Positions 16,751 to 25,859 of a stretch of 64,000 nt of DNA are shown here, piece by piece. The first letter of the stretch is position 1. The number at the start of each line of letters is the position of its first letter. The stretch is from Desulfosudis oleivorans (GTDB lineage Bacteria; Desulfobacterota; Desulfobacteria; Desulfobacterales; SURF-7). The stretch spans positions 1-64,000 of the forward strand of contig DYJD01000004.1 of the NCBI GenBank assembly GCA_020723325.1, given 5' to 3'. The notes beneath the pieces were generated by a model. That model did no database searches, was not told the origin of the DNA, and was given only the letters and a program-made list of their open reading frames with translations. Made by a program: the position numbers and the translations under genes.

Positions 16751-18295
16751 TTAAGCCCCAAGCATTTGCATTGCTTCTGCGCGGTCATCAAAAGGCAATT
16801 TTTGCGACCCGATCAGTTGATATTTTTCATGCCCTTTACCGGCGATCACCACCGTATCACCGGGGGCGGCAAGCTGAATCCCGAGCCGGATGGCAGCCCG
16901 GCGATCGACCTCCACCAACACGCCTTTGCCGCCAAATGAATCTGTCAACATTTCCCGTCCATAAAAATGTATCCCCAGCGGCTGGATACCCTTCAGGATG
17001 TCGGCGATGATCTCCTTTGGATCTTCGGAGCGCGGATTGTCCGAGGTGACCACGACCAAATCCGCGTGGGTTGCGGCGATTTTGCCCATCAGGGGACGTT
17101 TGGTTTTATCCCGGTCGCCGCCGCAACCGAATATGCAGATAATTCTTCCCCTGGCAATGGCCCGTAAATTGGTCAGCACATTTTCCAGCGCATCCGGCGT
17201 ATGGGCGTAATCCACAAAGACAAACTTGCCTCTATTGTTGGGCACGGCCTCCAGTCGTCCGGGCACGGCGGTAAATTCACTGATACCGGTCTGGATTGCC
17301 TGCAACGGCAGGTTCAGGGCCGTGGCAGCCCCGACAGCACATAGAATGTTTTCGAGATTATATTTGCCGGCCAAGGGTGAGCGGAAATCAATCTTGCCCA
17401 GAGGAGTCTCGATCACTCCGGAAATTCCATCCAGACGAATATCTGCTTGAAGCGCTCGCAACTGGCCGACTTGATTGCCCACACCCAAAGGCGGCAAGAG
17501 GTCGGCTCGCCGGCAAAGCAACGCAAATAATTCACGACCATGTTCATTGTTGCAATTGACCACGGCAAGGGCATGGTCCTTTTTAAAACCTGCGGGTAAA
17601 AAGTCCGTGAAGAGCCGTTTTTTGGTTTCCCAATAGGAAGCCATATCCCCATGCAGATCCAGATGATCCTGAGTGAGGTTGGTGAACACCGCCACATCCA
17701 GGCGGCAGTTCTGCACCCGAAACAATTCAATGGCATGGGATGAGGCTTCCATGACCACATGGGTGACGCCATGGTCTAGCATGCATGCCAAGATGGCTTG
17801 CAAATCCATAGACTCGGGCGTGGTCATGGGATTATCAAAACTGCTTTCACCGTAGCGATAATAAACCGTGCTGATCAGACCGGTTTTGCATCCGGCTTTG
17901 ATCAAAATGTTTTCCACCAAAGAAGCCGTGGTGGTTTTGCCGTTGGTGCCGGTCACGGCGATCACAACCAGTTTTTTGGTGGGTTCATTGAAAAAACGAT
18001 CAGCGATTATGGCCATGGCTTTCCGTGAATTGCCCACTTCAACTTGGATCACCGGGGACAACACCTTGCGCTCGCAAATGATCGCCACAGCCCCCCGTGA
18101 AACCGCCTCGCCGATGAAATCATGTCCATCGGCCTTAAAACCGCGCACCGCCACAAATAGTCCGCCTGGTTTGACATCCGCGGCCCGATAATGGATGGAG
18201 CCGATCTTCGGATCCATTGACTCCGGCCCCTTGCCCGGCGGCAGGACCAGTTGCTTTTGCGGCAGGCTCTCGAGGAGACAGGATAATTTCATCAT
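16751..18295 (-). CDS. murE: UDP-MurNAc-L-Ala-D-Glu:meso-diaminopimelate ligase MurE
   Basis: A 514-residue ligase adding the third stem-peptide residue. The start at 18295 overlaps the ftsI stop; an in-frame ATG at 18343 would sit inside ftsI. The N-terminal domain has IHYRAADVKPGGLFVAVRG, the P-loop is VTGTNGKTTTASL, and the C-terminal domain has TSDNPRSEDP. The DNPR signature is known to indicate meso-diaminopimelate as substrate rather than lysine, so the wall is predicted to be the Gram-negative A1gamma type. Confidence 0.96.
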   Translation of the reverse strand: MMKLSCLLESLPQKQLVLPPGKGPESMDPKIGSIHYRAADVKPGGLFVAVRGFKADGHDFIGEAVSRGAVAIICERKVLSPVIQVEVGNSRKAMAIIADRFFNEPTKKLVVIAVTGTNGKTTTASLVENILIKAGCKTGLISTVYYRYGESSFDNPMTTPESMDLQAILACMLDHGVTHVVMEASSHAIELFRVQNCRLDVAVFTNLTQDHLDLHGDMASYWETKKRLFTDFLPAGFKKDHALAVVNCNNEHGRELFALLCRRADLLPPLGVGNQVGQLRALQADIRLDGISGVIETPLGKIDFRSPLAGKYNLENILCAVGAATALNLPLQAIQTGISEFTAVPGRLEAVPNNRGKFVFVDYAHTPDALENVLTNLRAIARGRIICIFGCGGDRDKTKRPLMGKIAATHADLVVVTSDNPRSEDPKEIIADILKGIQPLGIHFYGREMLTDSFGGKGVLVEVDRRAAIRLGIQLAAPGDTVVIAGKGHEKYQLIGSQKLPFDDRAEAMQMLGA

Positions 18296-20070
18296 TCCAT
18301 TTCCGCTTCCGTCATTTTGGCGATGGTCATGCGGCGATTCCAATCCGGCTGAAGTTTCTCCTCCGGGGTGATATTTAGATAATTCAAGGTTTCACTGGCG
18401 ATTTTACTGAAAGCCGGGGCGGCCACAAGCCCACCGTAATGATTGGTTTTGGGCTCATCCAGAATCACCAAAACAACGATTTCAGGATTGTCGCAGGGTG
18501 CCAGTCCGATAAAGGAGGATACATACTTGCCTTTGGCATAGGTGCCCGAGGCATCGATCTTTTGAGCCGTACCGGTCTTGCCGCAGACGGTATAGCCGTC
18601 AACAGCCGCTTTTTCACCAGTCCCGCCTTCTTCGGTCACGCTGCTCATGATGGTACGAATGGTGCGCGCTGTTTCCGGTGCAATGACGTCGCGGATCTTG
18701 CGCGGTTCAAAGGTTTGCAGCAAACTGCCGTTATTGTCGGTCAAAGCCTTGACAATGCGCGGCTGCATCAGTATCCCGTCATTGGCGATTGCAGCCGTGG
18801 CCATGACCATCTGAATGGCGGAGACGGATACGCCTTGGCCAAATGCAATTGTGCCCATATCGATCCTTGTCCAACGATTGGCCGCGGTTAATAGACCGCC
18901 GGTTTCCCCCGGGCATTCGATACCGGTTTTTTCACCGAAACCAAAGGTTTTCAAATTGGCATACAAGGCATTCCGCCCCATGGCCTCGGCTATCTTTAAA
19001 ATACCTATATTGCTTGAATATTTAACGATATCATTCAACGTCAATCGTCCATAGGGATGGGTGTCATGCACGACATTCCGGCCCACCCGATACCGCCCTT
19101 CTTCACAATAAAAAACAGTATTGGGTGTGCAGACTCCGGAATCAATCGCCCCTGCGGCAATGAAAATTTTCATGGTGGAGCCAGGTTCAAATGGATCGGT
19201 AATGGCCCGATTGCGCCACAAATCACGCTTATATTCACCGTGGGCATTGGGATTGAACAAAGGGAAATGGGCCATGGCCAGAATGGCGCCGGTTTTTGGG
19301 GCCATGACAATGGCCATGCCGGAATTGGCGCAATGGGTGGTGGCCGCTTCGGCTAAAGCGGTTTCGGCAATATACTGAATGCTCCGATCAATGGTGAGAA
19401 TGATATTGCCGCCGGAATAATCGGACAGGATTTTACGTTCAGCGTCAAACCCCCGGCCCAAGGCATCGGTCATTACGATCTGTTTAACTGCATGGCCTTT
19501 TAAATGATCGTTGTAAAAAAACTCAAGCCCTTCCAAGCCCTGACCATCGATCCCGGAAAAACCGATCACCTGGGCTGCCAGGGTGCGATTCGGATACACC
19601 CGGGCATGCTCCGGAATAAATCCGACCCCTGCCAAGGACAGGGCCTTGACTGCTTCCACATCCTTGGGCGGGACATTTCTTTTAATCCAAACAAAGGAAC
19701 GCTTGGCGGACAACTTCTTTTTCAAGCGGGTGGGATTCAGTTTTAAAATTTTGGCAAGGGCCTGGGCCGTTTCCTGGGGCGCGCTCACTGCCCCAGGGTA
19801 GGCGGCAATGGAGGTCGTGTCGATACTGACCGCCATTTCCTGCAAACGGGAATCATAGATTGTACCGCGTTTGCCCTGGGTCACCATGGATTTTTGATAT
19901 TGCCTGGCCGCTTTCTGAGACAACAAAGGACCTTGCACCACATGCAGGAATACGGCCTTGGTCCCCACAGCCAGGTACAAAGCGGTCAAAAAAAGTCCGG
20001 TCAGAACAATGCGCCATTTAATCCGCGGTGGTTCTTGCTCAAGCCTCTGTTGTTGTCTCATTCGCTTCAT
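18292..20070 (-). CDS. ftsI: Septal penicillin-binding protein FtsI (PBP3-type transpeptidase)
   Basis: A 592-residue class B PBP. A short basic cytoplasmic tail is followed by one membrane helix (about residues 20-42), the PBP dimerisation/pedestal domain (about 55-200) and the transpeptidase domain (about 240-570). Catalytic motifs are visible: SxxK in FEPGSTMKIF, SxN as SSN in VKYSSNIGI, and KTG in VCGKTGTAQK. There is no C-terminal PASTA domain. It overlaps ftsL by four bases (ATGA) and murE by four. It acts with FtsW and the FtsQ/FtsL complex in septal peptidoglycan cross-linking. Confidence 0.96.
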   Translation of the reverse strand: MKRMRQQQRLEQEPPRIKWRIVLTGLFLTALYLAVGTKAVFLHVVQGPLLSQKAARQYQKSMVTQGKRGTIYDSRLQEMAVSIDTTSIAAYPGAVSAPQETAQALAKILKLNPTRLKKKLSAKRSFVWIKRNVPPKDVEAVKALSLAGVGFIPEHARVYPNRTLAAQVIGFSGIDGQGLEGLEFFYNDHLKGHAVKQIVMTDALGRGFDAERKILSDYSGGNIILTIDRSIQYIAETALAEAATTHCANSGMAIVMAPKTGAILAMAHFPLFNPNAHGEYKRDLWRNRAITDPFEPGSTMKIFIAAGAIDSGVCTPNTVFYCEEGRYRVGRNVVHDTHPYGRLTLNDIVKYSSNIGILKIAEAMGRNALYANLKTFGFGEKTGIECPGETGGLLTAANRWTRIDMGTIAFGQGVSVSAIQMVMATAAIANDGILMQPRIVKALTDNNGSLLQTFEPRKIRDVIAPETARTIRTIMSSVTEEGGTGEKAAVDGYTVCGKTGTAQKIDASGTYAKGKYVSSFIGLAPCDNPEIVVLVILDEPKTNHYGGLVAAPAFSKIASETLNYLNITPEEKLQPDWNRRMTIAKMTEAEME

Positions 20071-20372
20071 TGGATCACAATGATCTGTTTCGGCTCAGGC
20101 ATTACCAAATTAAGCTTGGTTCTGGCAATGCGTACAATCCGATCCGGTGACTTCAATCTAGCCAATTCCACCATCAAATGTTTTTGCCACTTTAACAACT
20201 TCTGATGATTCTGGGTCTCGCCGGCAATTTCATAACCCATGCCGATGCATTGAACCCGGCACCAAGTGTATGCAAAAAGTTCCATGATACAGATCACCAT
20301 CAACAGAATCCATATCCAGATATGCCTTCGGGCTCGAATGTGACCCGCATGTCCGCCCGGCATGGTCCCCAT
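20067..20372 (-). CDS. ftsL: Cell division protein FtsL-like
   Basis: A 101-residue bitopic protein. The start at 20372 lies eight bases after the rsmH stop and keeps the frame out of rsmH. A short basic tail (HIRARRHIW) precedes one transmembrane helix (WIWILLMVICIMELFAYTW). The periplasmic segment of about 65 residues is helical (NHQKLLKWQKHLMVELARL) and is probably a coiled coil. FtsL is too divergent to recognise by sequence, so identity rests on size, topology and position between rsmH and ftsI. It would pair with an FtsB-like partner not seen here. Confidence 0.8.
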   Translation of the reverse strand: MGTMPGGHAGHIRARRHIWIWILLMVICIMELFAYTWCRVQCIGMGYEIAGETQNHQKLLKWQKHLMVELARLKSPDRIVRIARTKLNLVMPEPKQIIVIQ

Positions 20373-20379
20373 GGCACAC

Positions 20380-21318
20380 CTATAATTTCCCGGCAACACG
20401 CAGCTTGGCGCTGCGCGCCATGGGGTTGGCAATAATTTCTTGCTCCGAAGGTTTCAACGCTTTGCGCGTGATCATACGCAAAAGCGGTTTCCCTTGACAC
20501 TGACACTTGGGCCAAACTGGCGGACAGGTGCATGCTTTTGAAAATCTTTGAAAACCCTGCTTCACAATCCGGTCTTCAAGGGAATGAAACGTAAGCACGC
20601 AAATCCGCCCTTCCGGATTGAGCAAGCCGGGAACCACGCTTATGAATTCCTCCAAGCGCTCCAGTTCCTTATTTACGGCAATGCGCAGCGCCATAAAAAC
20701 CCGGGTGGCCGGATGGAGCTTACGGCCATAACGCATTTTAGGCGGCAAGGCCTCGCAAACAATATCCGCCAATCTTTTGCTGGAACGGATAGGATTGTGC
20801 TTGCGCGCCATAACGATTTTTCGCGCCAGGCGATATGCCATGGGCTCTTCCCCATAGGTTTTGAACAAATCCCCAAGGGCTGCTTCCGAAAAAGAATTGA
20901 TCATATCTTCCGCCCTGGTGCCAGCGCGCACATCCATACGCATATCTAGGGGTTCATCATGCTTAAAACTGAACCCGCGTCCGCTTTTCTCAAACTGATG
21001 AAGCGAGACACCCAAATCAAGGAGGATCCCATCCACCCCGGGCAATCCGAATTCCGATAAAACCGCCGGTAAAGTCGCAAAATTTCCGTGAACCAATCGA
21101 AAATTTGCTTCATGGGATTTGCATACGGCCCTGGCATTTTCCACCGCATCCATATCTTGATCCATACCGATCAAAAGGCCGTCCGGTAAAATCCTTTCCA
21201 GAATCAGGCGGGTATGCCCAGCCCCCCCCACTGTTCCATCCACATAGATTTTACCGGGTCGGCAATCTAAATATGCCATTGTTTCCGTGGGCATGACTGC
21301 GATATGATGATACGGCAT
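20380..21318 (-). CDS. rsmH: 16S rRNA (cytosine-1402-N4)-methyltransferase RsmH
   Basis: A 312-residue SAM-dependent enzyme (formerly MraW) that methylates N4 of C1402 in 16S rRNA. HHIAVMPTE at the N-terminus, DGTVGGAGHTR (SAM motif I) and LDLGVSLHQ (the family DLGVSS-type motif) are all clear, and VLTFHSLEDRIVK lies near the C-terminus. Length is standard. The gap to mraZ is four bases, in the canonical second position of the cluster. Confidence 0.97.
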   Translation of the reverse strand: MPYHHIAVMPTETMAYLDCRPGKIYVDGTVGGAGHTRLILERILPDGLLIGMDQDMDAVENARAVCKSHEANFRLVHGNFATLPAVLSEFGLPGVDGILLDLGVSLHQFEKSGRGFSFKHDEPLDMRMDVRAGTRAEDMINSFSEAALGDLFKTYGEEPMAYRLARKIVMARKHNPIRSSKRLADIVCEALPPKMRYGRKLHPATRVFMALRIAVNKELERLEEFISVVPGLLNPEGRICVLTFHSLEDRIVKQGFQRFSKACTCPPVWPKCQCQGKPLLRMITRKALKPSEQEIIANPMARSAKLRVAGKL

Positions 21319-21322
21319 TACA

Positions 21323-21787
21323 TCATAATCCTAGTTTGGCGATTTCGTTGCGGACCTCCTTATCATTCAGATCTGCTTCCATTTTCCGATTTTCTTCATC
21401 CCAGCGTTCCCGGGACCAGATTTCAAAATGATCTAAAATACCCACCAGTACGATTTCCTTATCCAGAGAGGCCTTTTCCCGCAAGGTCGGCGGCACAAGG
21501 ATGCGGCCTTGCTTGTCGCAATAACAATCCGCAGCACCACCGATAAACAAGCGCACGAATCGCCGCATGGCATCACTCTTTTCCCGCAGAGAAAGCACTT
21601 TGGCCTCGACTTGTTTCCATTCCTCAAAACTATAGGCGTATAGACTCGAATCCCGGGCAGTCAACATCACGCCGTCGCCGCCCCCGGTTTTAAGAACATC
21701 ACGGAACCGGGACGGAATCAGGATACGCCCCTTGGGGTCGATGTTATGAAATGAATGACCCCGAAACAATGCAACACTTGTCTCCAT
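21323..21787 (-). CDS. mraZ: Transcriptional regulator MraZ
   Basis: A 154-residue DNA-binding protein with two tandem SpoVT/AbrB-like MraZ domains. The first has FHNIDPKGRILIPSRFR and the second CYCDKQGRILVPPTLRE; both contain the DxxGR signature. MraZ represses its own division-cluster promoter in E. coli by binding TGGGN repeats spaced by five bases. TGG repeats with similar phasing flank the promoter here (see 21792-21828 and 21913-21941). This is the first gene of the cluster. Confidence 0.96.
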   Translation of the reverse strand: METSVALFRGHSFHNIDPKGRILIPSRFRDVLKTGGGDGVMLTARDSSLYAYSFEEWKQVEAKVLSLREKSDAMRRFVRLFIGGAADCYCDKQGRILVPPTLREKASLDKEIVLVGILDHFEIWSRERWDEENRKMEADLNDKEVRNEIAKLGL

Positions 21788-21791
21788 AATC

Positions 21792-21847
21792 CGCCACTTT
21801 TATCCATTATATGGGCCAAAATACCCCATAAAAGACAGACGTGTCAA
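21792..21847 (-). promoter_or_regulatory. Probable mraZ (division cluster) promoter with sense TGG repeats
   Basis: On the minus strand, TTGACA (21842-21847) and TATTTT (21818-21823) are separated by 18 bases, placing transcription start about 25 bases before mraZ. Overlapping the -10 and the start are four TGG pentamers read in the gene direction: TGGGG (21824-21828), TGGCC (21814-21818), TGGAT (21802-21806) and TGGCG (21792-21796), with spacers of five, seven and five bases. This resembles the MraZ operator (TGGGN repeats, five-base spacers) and is well placed for autorepression. Confidence 0.5.
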
Positions 21848-21912
21848 GCAAAAACTTTATTAAAAAAAAGATAATTTTTAATGATTATTAAAAGTTAAAT
21901 ATGAGTATAAAA

Positions 21913-21941
21913 TGGGTGGGGGAAAGTGGTGAAAAACGGTA
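21913..21941 (+). promoter_or_regulatory. Second TGG repeat array upstream of mraZ, opposite orientation
   Basis: On the plus strand, TGGGG (21917), TGGTG (21927) and CGGTA (21937) repeat every ten bases. This is the MraZ-box pattern, but it points away from mraZ and lies about 100 bases upstream of its promoter. It could be a distal MraZ site allowing looping, or the operator of a lost divergent gene. Binding is inference. Confidence 0.4.
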
Positions 21942-21982
21942 ATAGATCGAATTTGATGGGATTGTCTACCAAGGAAGAGTTG

Positions 21983-22372
21983 TCAGTTCTCTATCTGGAT
22001 TGTCAGCGGCACCACATGCAGACTGGAGGATATTTCCCGTGTGCTCCCGAGTCGCCAGTCGGCAAACCGCTCCTTATCACCCAGTAATGCTTCGATCCCT
22101 TTAACAAGCCCGTTGATATTAATCACCGGATGCCGGGAAAAGACCTCAGGCAAACCGTAGGTAAGATTGCATGCCAAGCACTTGCCGACCCGCTGCTTCA
22201 ATTGGAACTCAAAATGGAGTTTGTTGCCATTTGCCCTGCTGAAAACAAGACTGATATCATAAGCGCCCTCCTCCACATCACCGAACAAGGCTTCAAAAAA
22301 ACGGTCGGCATTGTGGGCCGGAAACAATTCCGCCAGAGCTTCTTCAGTAAAGATTGAATGATAATCAACCAT
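21983..22372 (-). CDS. Conserved-looking hypothetical protein, 129 aa
   Basis: I do not recognise a family for this protein. The start at 22372 is chosen because it overlaps the stop of the upstream flavin reductase gene by eight bases; a longer frame would run through that gene. The protein is soluble and mixed alpha/beta, opening VDYHSIFTEEALAELFP, with a beta-strand stretch KLHFEFQLKQR and cysteines in GKCLACNLTYG. Translational coupling to the reductase suggests a related role. An upstream, divergently oriented promoter array for mraZ follows it, so it belongs to a separate unit. Confidence 0.65.
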   Translation of the reverse strand: MVDYHSIFTEEALAELFPAHNADRFFEALFGDVEEGAYDISLVFSRANGNKLHFEFQLKQRVGKCLACNLTYGLPEVFSRHPVININGLVKGIEALLGDKERFADWRLGSTREISSSLHVVPLTIQIEN

Positions 22373-22967
22373 GGGACTCTTCCTTTGCAATGAATTCAAC
22401 CATAGCGCCCCCGGCTTCGTAAGCTTCTTGAAGATATTCAGGGTGCTTGAATATGTCGCCTTCAAAATCCAGCCCGCGGTACAACAGGGTCTTCCAAAGC
22501 CGGATATCCACAACATCAAAAAAATAACGCAGGCTGAGCAAACTACCCTCAAACAGTTTCTTTCCCTTTGTGGCACCCACTGCGATGAAGAGCCCCGGCC
22601 GCTTGGCGGTGGATTCATCCGGACCTTTTTTATCGATCCAATATTTTTTTACCCAAAAGGATTGGCATCGATCCATTAAAATTTTGGTATGGGCGCTCAC
22701 TGCATAAAAGAAAATCGGCGAAGCCAGCATTAATCCGCTGCAATCCGACAACATGTCATATACTTTCTGAAAATCATCCTGCATTACGCAACGCCCGGTT
22801 TTCAAGCAGCCGTAAATCTCCAGGCAAGGCGACATCTTTAAATCCCGCAGGAGCAATTCATCCACTTGAACACCCGCCTCCCTTGCGCCGCGCACCGCTT
22901 CCTTTAAAAGCGCGGCGGTGTTGCCGGCTCTGCGGGGGCTGCCGTATATGGCGATTATGCGCTTCAT
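22365..22967 (-). CDS. NADPH-dependent FMN reductase / flavodoxin-like protein
   Basis: A 200-residue flavoprotein of the NADPH-dependent FMN reductase or iron-sulfur flavoprotein type. The start at 22967 puts the first strand at once (MKRIIAIYGSPRRAGNTAALL), which is the FMN phosphate loop (GSPRxxGNT). LASPIFFYAVSAHTKILMDR is the usual second flavin motif. Three cysteines (SPCLEIYGCLKTGRC, about 50-65) are placed like the cluster-binding cysteines of iron-sulfur flavoproteins, but the spacing does not fully match. It is probably a cytoplasmic redox enzyme; the electron acceptor is unknown. An alternative start at 22994 adds nine residues. Confidence 0.8.
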   Translation of the reverse strand: MKRIIAIYGSPRRAGNTAALLKEAVRGAREAGVQVDELLLRDLKMSPCLEIYGCLKTGRCVMQDDFQKVYDMLSDCSGLMLASPIFFYAVSAHTKILMDRCQSFWVKKYWIDKKGPDESTAKRPGLFIAVGATKGKKLFEGSLLSLRYFFDVVDIRLWKTLLYRGLDFEGDIFKHPEYLQEAYEAGGAMVEFIAKEESHG

Positions 22968-23102
22968 GACCAATCTCACATATGGCAAGGTCATTCACAA
23001 GTCAAGATGAAAGGAATGGGGCTGATATTCATTGCTTTTTTAAAAATAAATGCTACTGTCTCTGCACTCTGCCCTGCAATATTACAAAATAAGGAGGTTG
23101 TC

Positions 23103-23810
23103 ATGCAATATCCGCAATTCATCCGGCTGTTGTTCTTTTTTTTGGGCTTGGGTCTTACGGCAGCCCCCCTCCATGCCGGCACTTCTGGTTGTCTGGAAGG
23201 CGATGGAAAAATAAAAAAAGAAATACGGGAACTACCCGCTTTCAGCGCTGTGGCCGTTGACGGTGCCTTTGACGTCCGAATCGTCTGTGGAAAAAAACAG
23301 TCGCTTGAAATCACGGCCGACGCCAATCTTTTGCCCGTGATCACCACAACGGTAAAGGCTAAAACCCTGTATATCGATACGAGTCGCTCCATCTGCACAA
23401 AATCGGATCTGCTAGTTACCATTGCCATACCGGATATTGGGCAAGCCGACCTTGGCGGTGCAGCGGACATGAATATCAGCGGCCTTTCCAACCCCAAATT
23501 TATCCTGAACTCAGATGGGGCCGGCGATATTACCCTCGGCGGGAAGACCAGCCTTTTCCATGCCACCCTTAAAGGCAGTACAGACCTTGAAGCCCGTCAA
23601 TTCATTGCCGATACGGTTCAAATCCGCGTTTACGACGCCGGTGAAGCCGTCGTCCAGGCAACTCAAAAACTGGATGCCGCCGTAACCGGAGCGGCAACCG
23701 TTACCTATTTCGGCAATCCCAAAACCGTGAACAAAAAAGCCGCCGACGCCGGTGAAATCGTATCCGGCGACAAGGCTGAAGCCGATGAGGAGGAAGAGGA
23801 AAACGATTAG
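23103..23810 (+). CDS. DUF2807 (head GIN domain) secreted or lipid-anchored protein
   Basis: A 235-residue exported protein. The start at 23103 follows AAGGAGGTTGTC, a strong ribosome site, and gives a signal peptide (QYPQFIRLLFFFLGLGLTAAPLHA). The mature part is the repetitive beta-helix of DUF2807, recognisable from LPAFSAVAVDGAFDVRI at its start and regular GAGDI/GSTDLEA/GAATV turns. The tail is very acidic (EADEEEEEND). Family members are putative periplasmic or surface auto-transporter-adhesin-like proteins of unknown function. It lies five bases before the YgiQ gene, so the two are probably cotranscribed. Confidence 0.8.
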   Translation: MQYPQFIRLLFFFLGLGLTAAPLHAGTSGCLEGDGKIKKEIRELPAFSAVAVDGAFDVRIVCGKKQSLEITADANLLPVITTTVKAKTLYIDTSRSICTKSDLLVTIAIPDIGQADLGGAADMNISGLSNPKFILNSDGAGDITLGGKTSLFHATLKGSTDLEARQFIADTVQIRVYDAGEAVVQATQKLDAAVTGAATVTYFGNPKTVNKKAADAGEIVSGDKAEADEEEEEND

Positions 23811-23815
23811 AAGAA

Positions 23816-25513
23816 ATGTTTTTGCCCACCACCCGCGAGGAATTAAATGCACTCGGCTGGCCGGTGTTGGATGTGATCCTGGTCACAGGGGATGCTTATA
23901 TTGACAGCCCGTATATCGGCATTGCCATCATCGGCAAGGTTCTGCTCAATGCCGGTTTGCGCGTGGGGATAATCGCCCAGCCGGATATCCATTCCGGCCG
24001 TGACATCTGCCGTCTAGGCGCGCCCCGGCTTTTCTGGGGCGTATCCGGCGGCTGTGTGGATTCCCTGGTGGCGAACTATACTGCTCTTAAGAAAATCAGA
24101 AATCAGGATGACTACACCCCCGGCGGCCTCAACGGAAAACGACCGGACAGAGCTGTCATCAGCTACACCAACCTGATCCGCAGATTCTATAAAAAGACCA
24201 AACCCATTGTCCTGGGGGGCATGGAAGCGAGTTTGCGGCGGGTTGCACATTATGATTTCTGGTCAAACAGTATCCGCAGATCCATTCTTTGCGATGCCAA
24301 AGCAGACTACCTGGTTTACGGTATGGGGGAGAAAACTATTCTGGCGCTGGCCACGGCCCTGCAAGCCGGTAAAGCCGTGCACGAACTTCCCGGCATTTGC
24401 TACCTATCCAATGCAGCGCGTACAGACTACCTGCAATTGCCTGCTTATGAACAGATCTGCCAAGCCAAGACAGCCTTCATTGAAATGTTCAAGACGTTTT
24501 ACACCAACAACGACCCCATAACCGCCAAGGGGCTTTGCCAGCAACAAAACCCGCGCTATCTGATTCAAAATCCGCCTTGCGCCTATTCCTCCCAATTGGA
24601 GCTTGATGCCATCCACGGTCTGGACTTTGAAAGAGATTTGCACCCGTTTTATAGACGCATGGGCCCGGTTCGGGCAGTTGAAACCCTGCGCTTCTCCATT
24701 CCCACCCACCACGGTTGCTATGGGGAATGCAATTTCTGTGCGATTTCCGTTCACCAAGGGCGAACCGTACGCTGGCGCAGCCGCGAATCCATTGTAGCCG
24801 AAGCGCGGCTGTTAGCCGCCTATCCTGACTTCAAGGGACAGATTCTTGATTTGGGCGGCCCCACCGCCAATATGTATGGCTTTGAATGCACCAAAAAATT
24901 GCGCCAAGGAAGTTGCCGAAAAAAAAGATGCCTTTTCCCCAATATTTGCCCTGATCTTGCCATCGACCACGGCCCGCAGATCCAACTGCTGAGGGAATTA
25001 CGGAAAATCAAAAATCTCAAACATGTTTTTATCGCCTCCGGCCTGCGCTATGATCTGATCATTTCCGATAAAATCCATGGAATGGAATATCTACGCGAAA
25101 TTATCCGGCATCATATTTCCGGTCAACTTAAAGTGGCTCCTGAGCATTCAGCAGACCACATCCTGAGACTCATGGGCAAGCCGGAAATTCAACAGCTCCT
25201 CCATTTCAAAGATGAATTTTATCGTCTGACAAATTCCATTGGTAAAAAACAATTTTTGACTTATTATATGATTGCCGCCCATCCGGGCTGTCACCAGTCC
25301 GATATGCAGCGGTTAAAACAGTTTTCTTCGCACCACTTAAAAACCTGCCCGGAACAAGTCCAGATCTTTACTCCAACGCCATCCACTTTTTCTAGCTTAA
25401 TGTATTATACGGAATCGAACCCTTTCAATGGCCGGTCCATTTTTGTTGAAAAAAACAAAGCCCAAAAACAGCACCAGAAAAACTGCCTCTTTCTAATACC
25501 ACCTCATTTTTAG
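23816..25513 (+). CDS. ygiQ: YgiQ family radical SAM protein (UPF0313)
   Basis: A 565-residue radical SAM protein of the YgiQ family. The N-terminal domain opens in the family manner (GWPVLDVILVTGDAYIDSP). The radical SAM cluster motif is HHGCYGECNFC (CxxxCxxC) at about residue 297. VAPEHSADHILRLMGKP and the C-terminal QIFTPTPSTFSSLMYYTE are family hallmarks. The substrate of YgiQ proteins is unknown. It is about 100 residues shorter at the C-terminus than the E. coli protein but seems complete at the core. It is cotranscribed with the DUF2807 gene. Confidence 0.9.
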   Translation: MFLPTTREELNALGWPVLDVILVTGDAYIDSPYIGIAIIGKVLLNAGLRVGIIAQPDIHSGRDICRLGAPRLFWGVSGGCVDSLVANYTALKKIRNQDDYTPGGLNGKRPDRAVISYTNLIRRFYKKTKPIVLGGMEASLRRVAHYDFWSNSIRRSILCDAKADYLVYGMGEKTILALATALQAGKAVHELPGICYLSNAARTDYLQLPAYEQICQAKTAFIEMFKTFYTNNDPITAKGLCQQQNPRYLIQNPPCAYSSQLELDAIHGLDFERDLHPFYRRMGPVRAVETLRFSIPTHHGCYGECNFCAISVHQGRTVRWRSRESIVAEARLLAAYPDFKGQILDLGGPTANMYGFECTKKLRQGSCRKKRCLFPNICPDLAIDHGPQIQLLRELRKIKNLKHVFIASGLRYDLIISDKIHGMEYLREIIRHHISGQLKVAPEHSADHILRLMGKPEIQQLLHFKDEFYRLTNSIGKKQFLTYYMIAAHPGCHQSDMQRLKQFSSHHLKTCPEQVQIFTPTPSTFSSLMYYTESNPFNGRSIFVEKNKAQKQHQKNCLFLIPPHF

Positions 25514-25859
25514 GTATTTAATTTCATAGTTACCATTTGGCAGTCTGTTTTATTATTATTGCAACATATTGTTTTATTTAAAATATAATTTTTTATACAC
25601 AGTTTGCATGCAATTTGCATTTTCCGAATAAAAGCGGATTCTTTCCCATTGACATAAGGGAAAAACCATACTACTAGTGCAACAATATATAGTGGTTTTA
25701 TTGACAATGTGCACCCCAGATTGTGGGACTAGGGAATGCAAACTGTTTTAGAAACATTTGTTTCGACTAATACTTTGAATTCCTATGGGTATGAACCGAG
25801 GATCAACAACCCTGTTTTTCAGCATGGCAAATTGAAATGGATCTCAGGGGGGGGCTGCC
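25514..25859. other. 346-bp AT-rich intergenic region upstream of the PilZ gene
   Basis: No gene is seen. TTGACA hexamers at 25649-25654 and 25701-25706 suggest promoters, but neither has a convincing -10 (the first is followed after 17 bases by TACTAG). A run of eight G residues (25847-25854) forms the ribosome-binding region just before the ATG at 25860. Confidence 0.5.
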
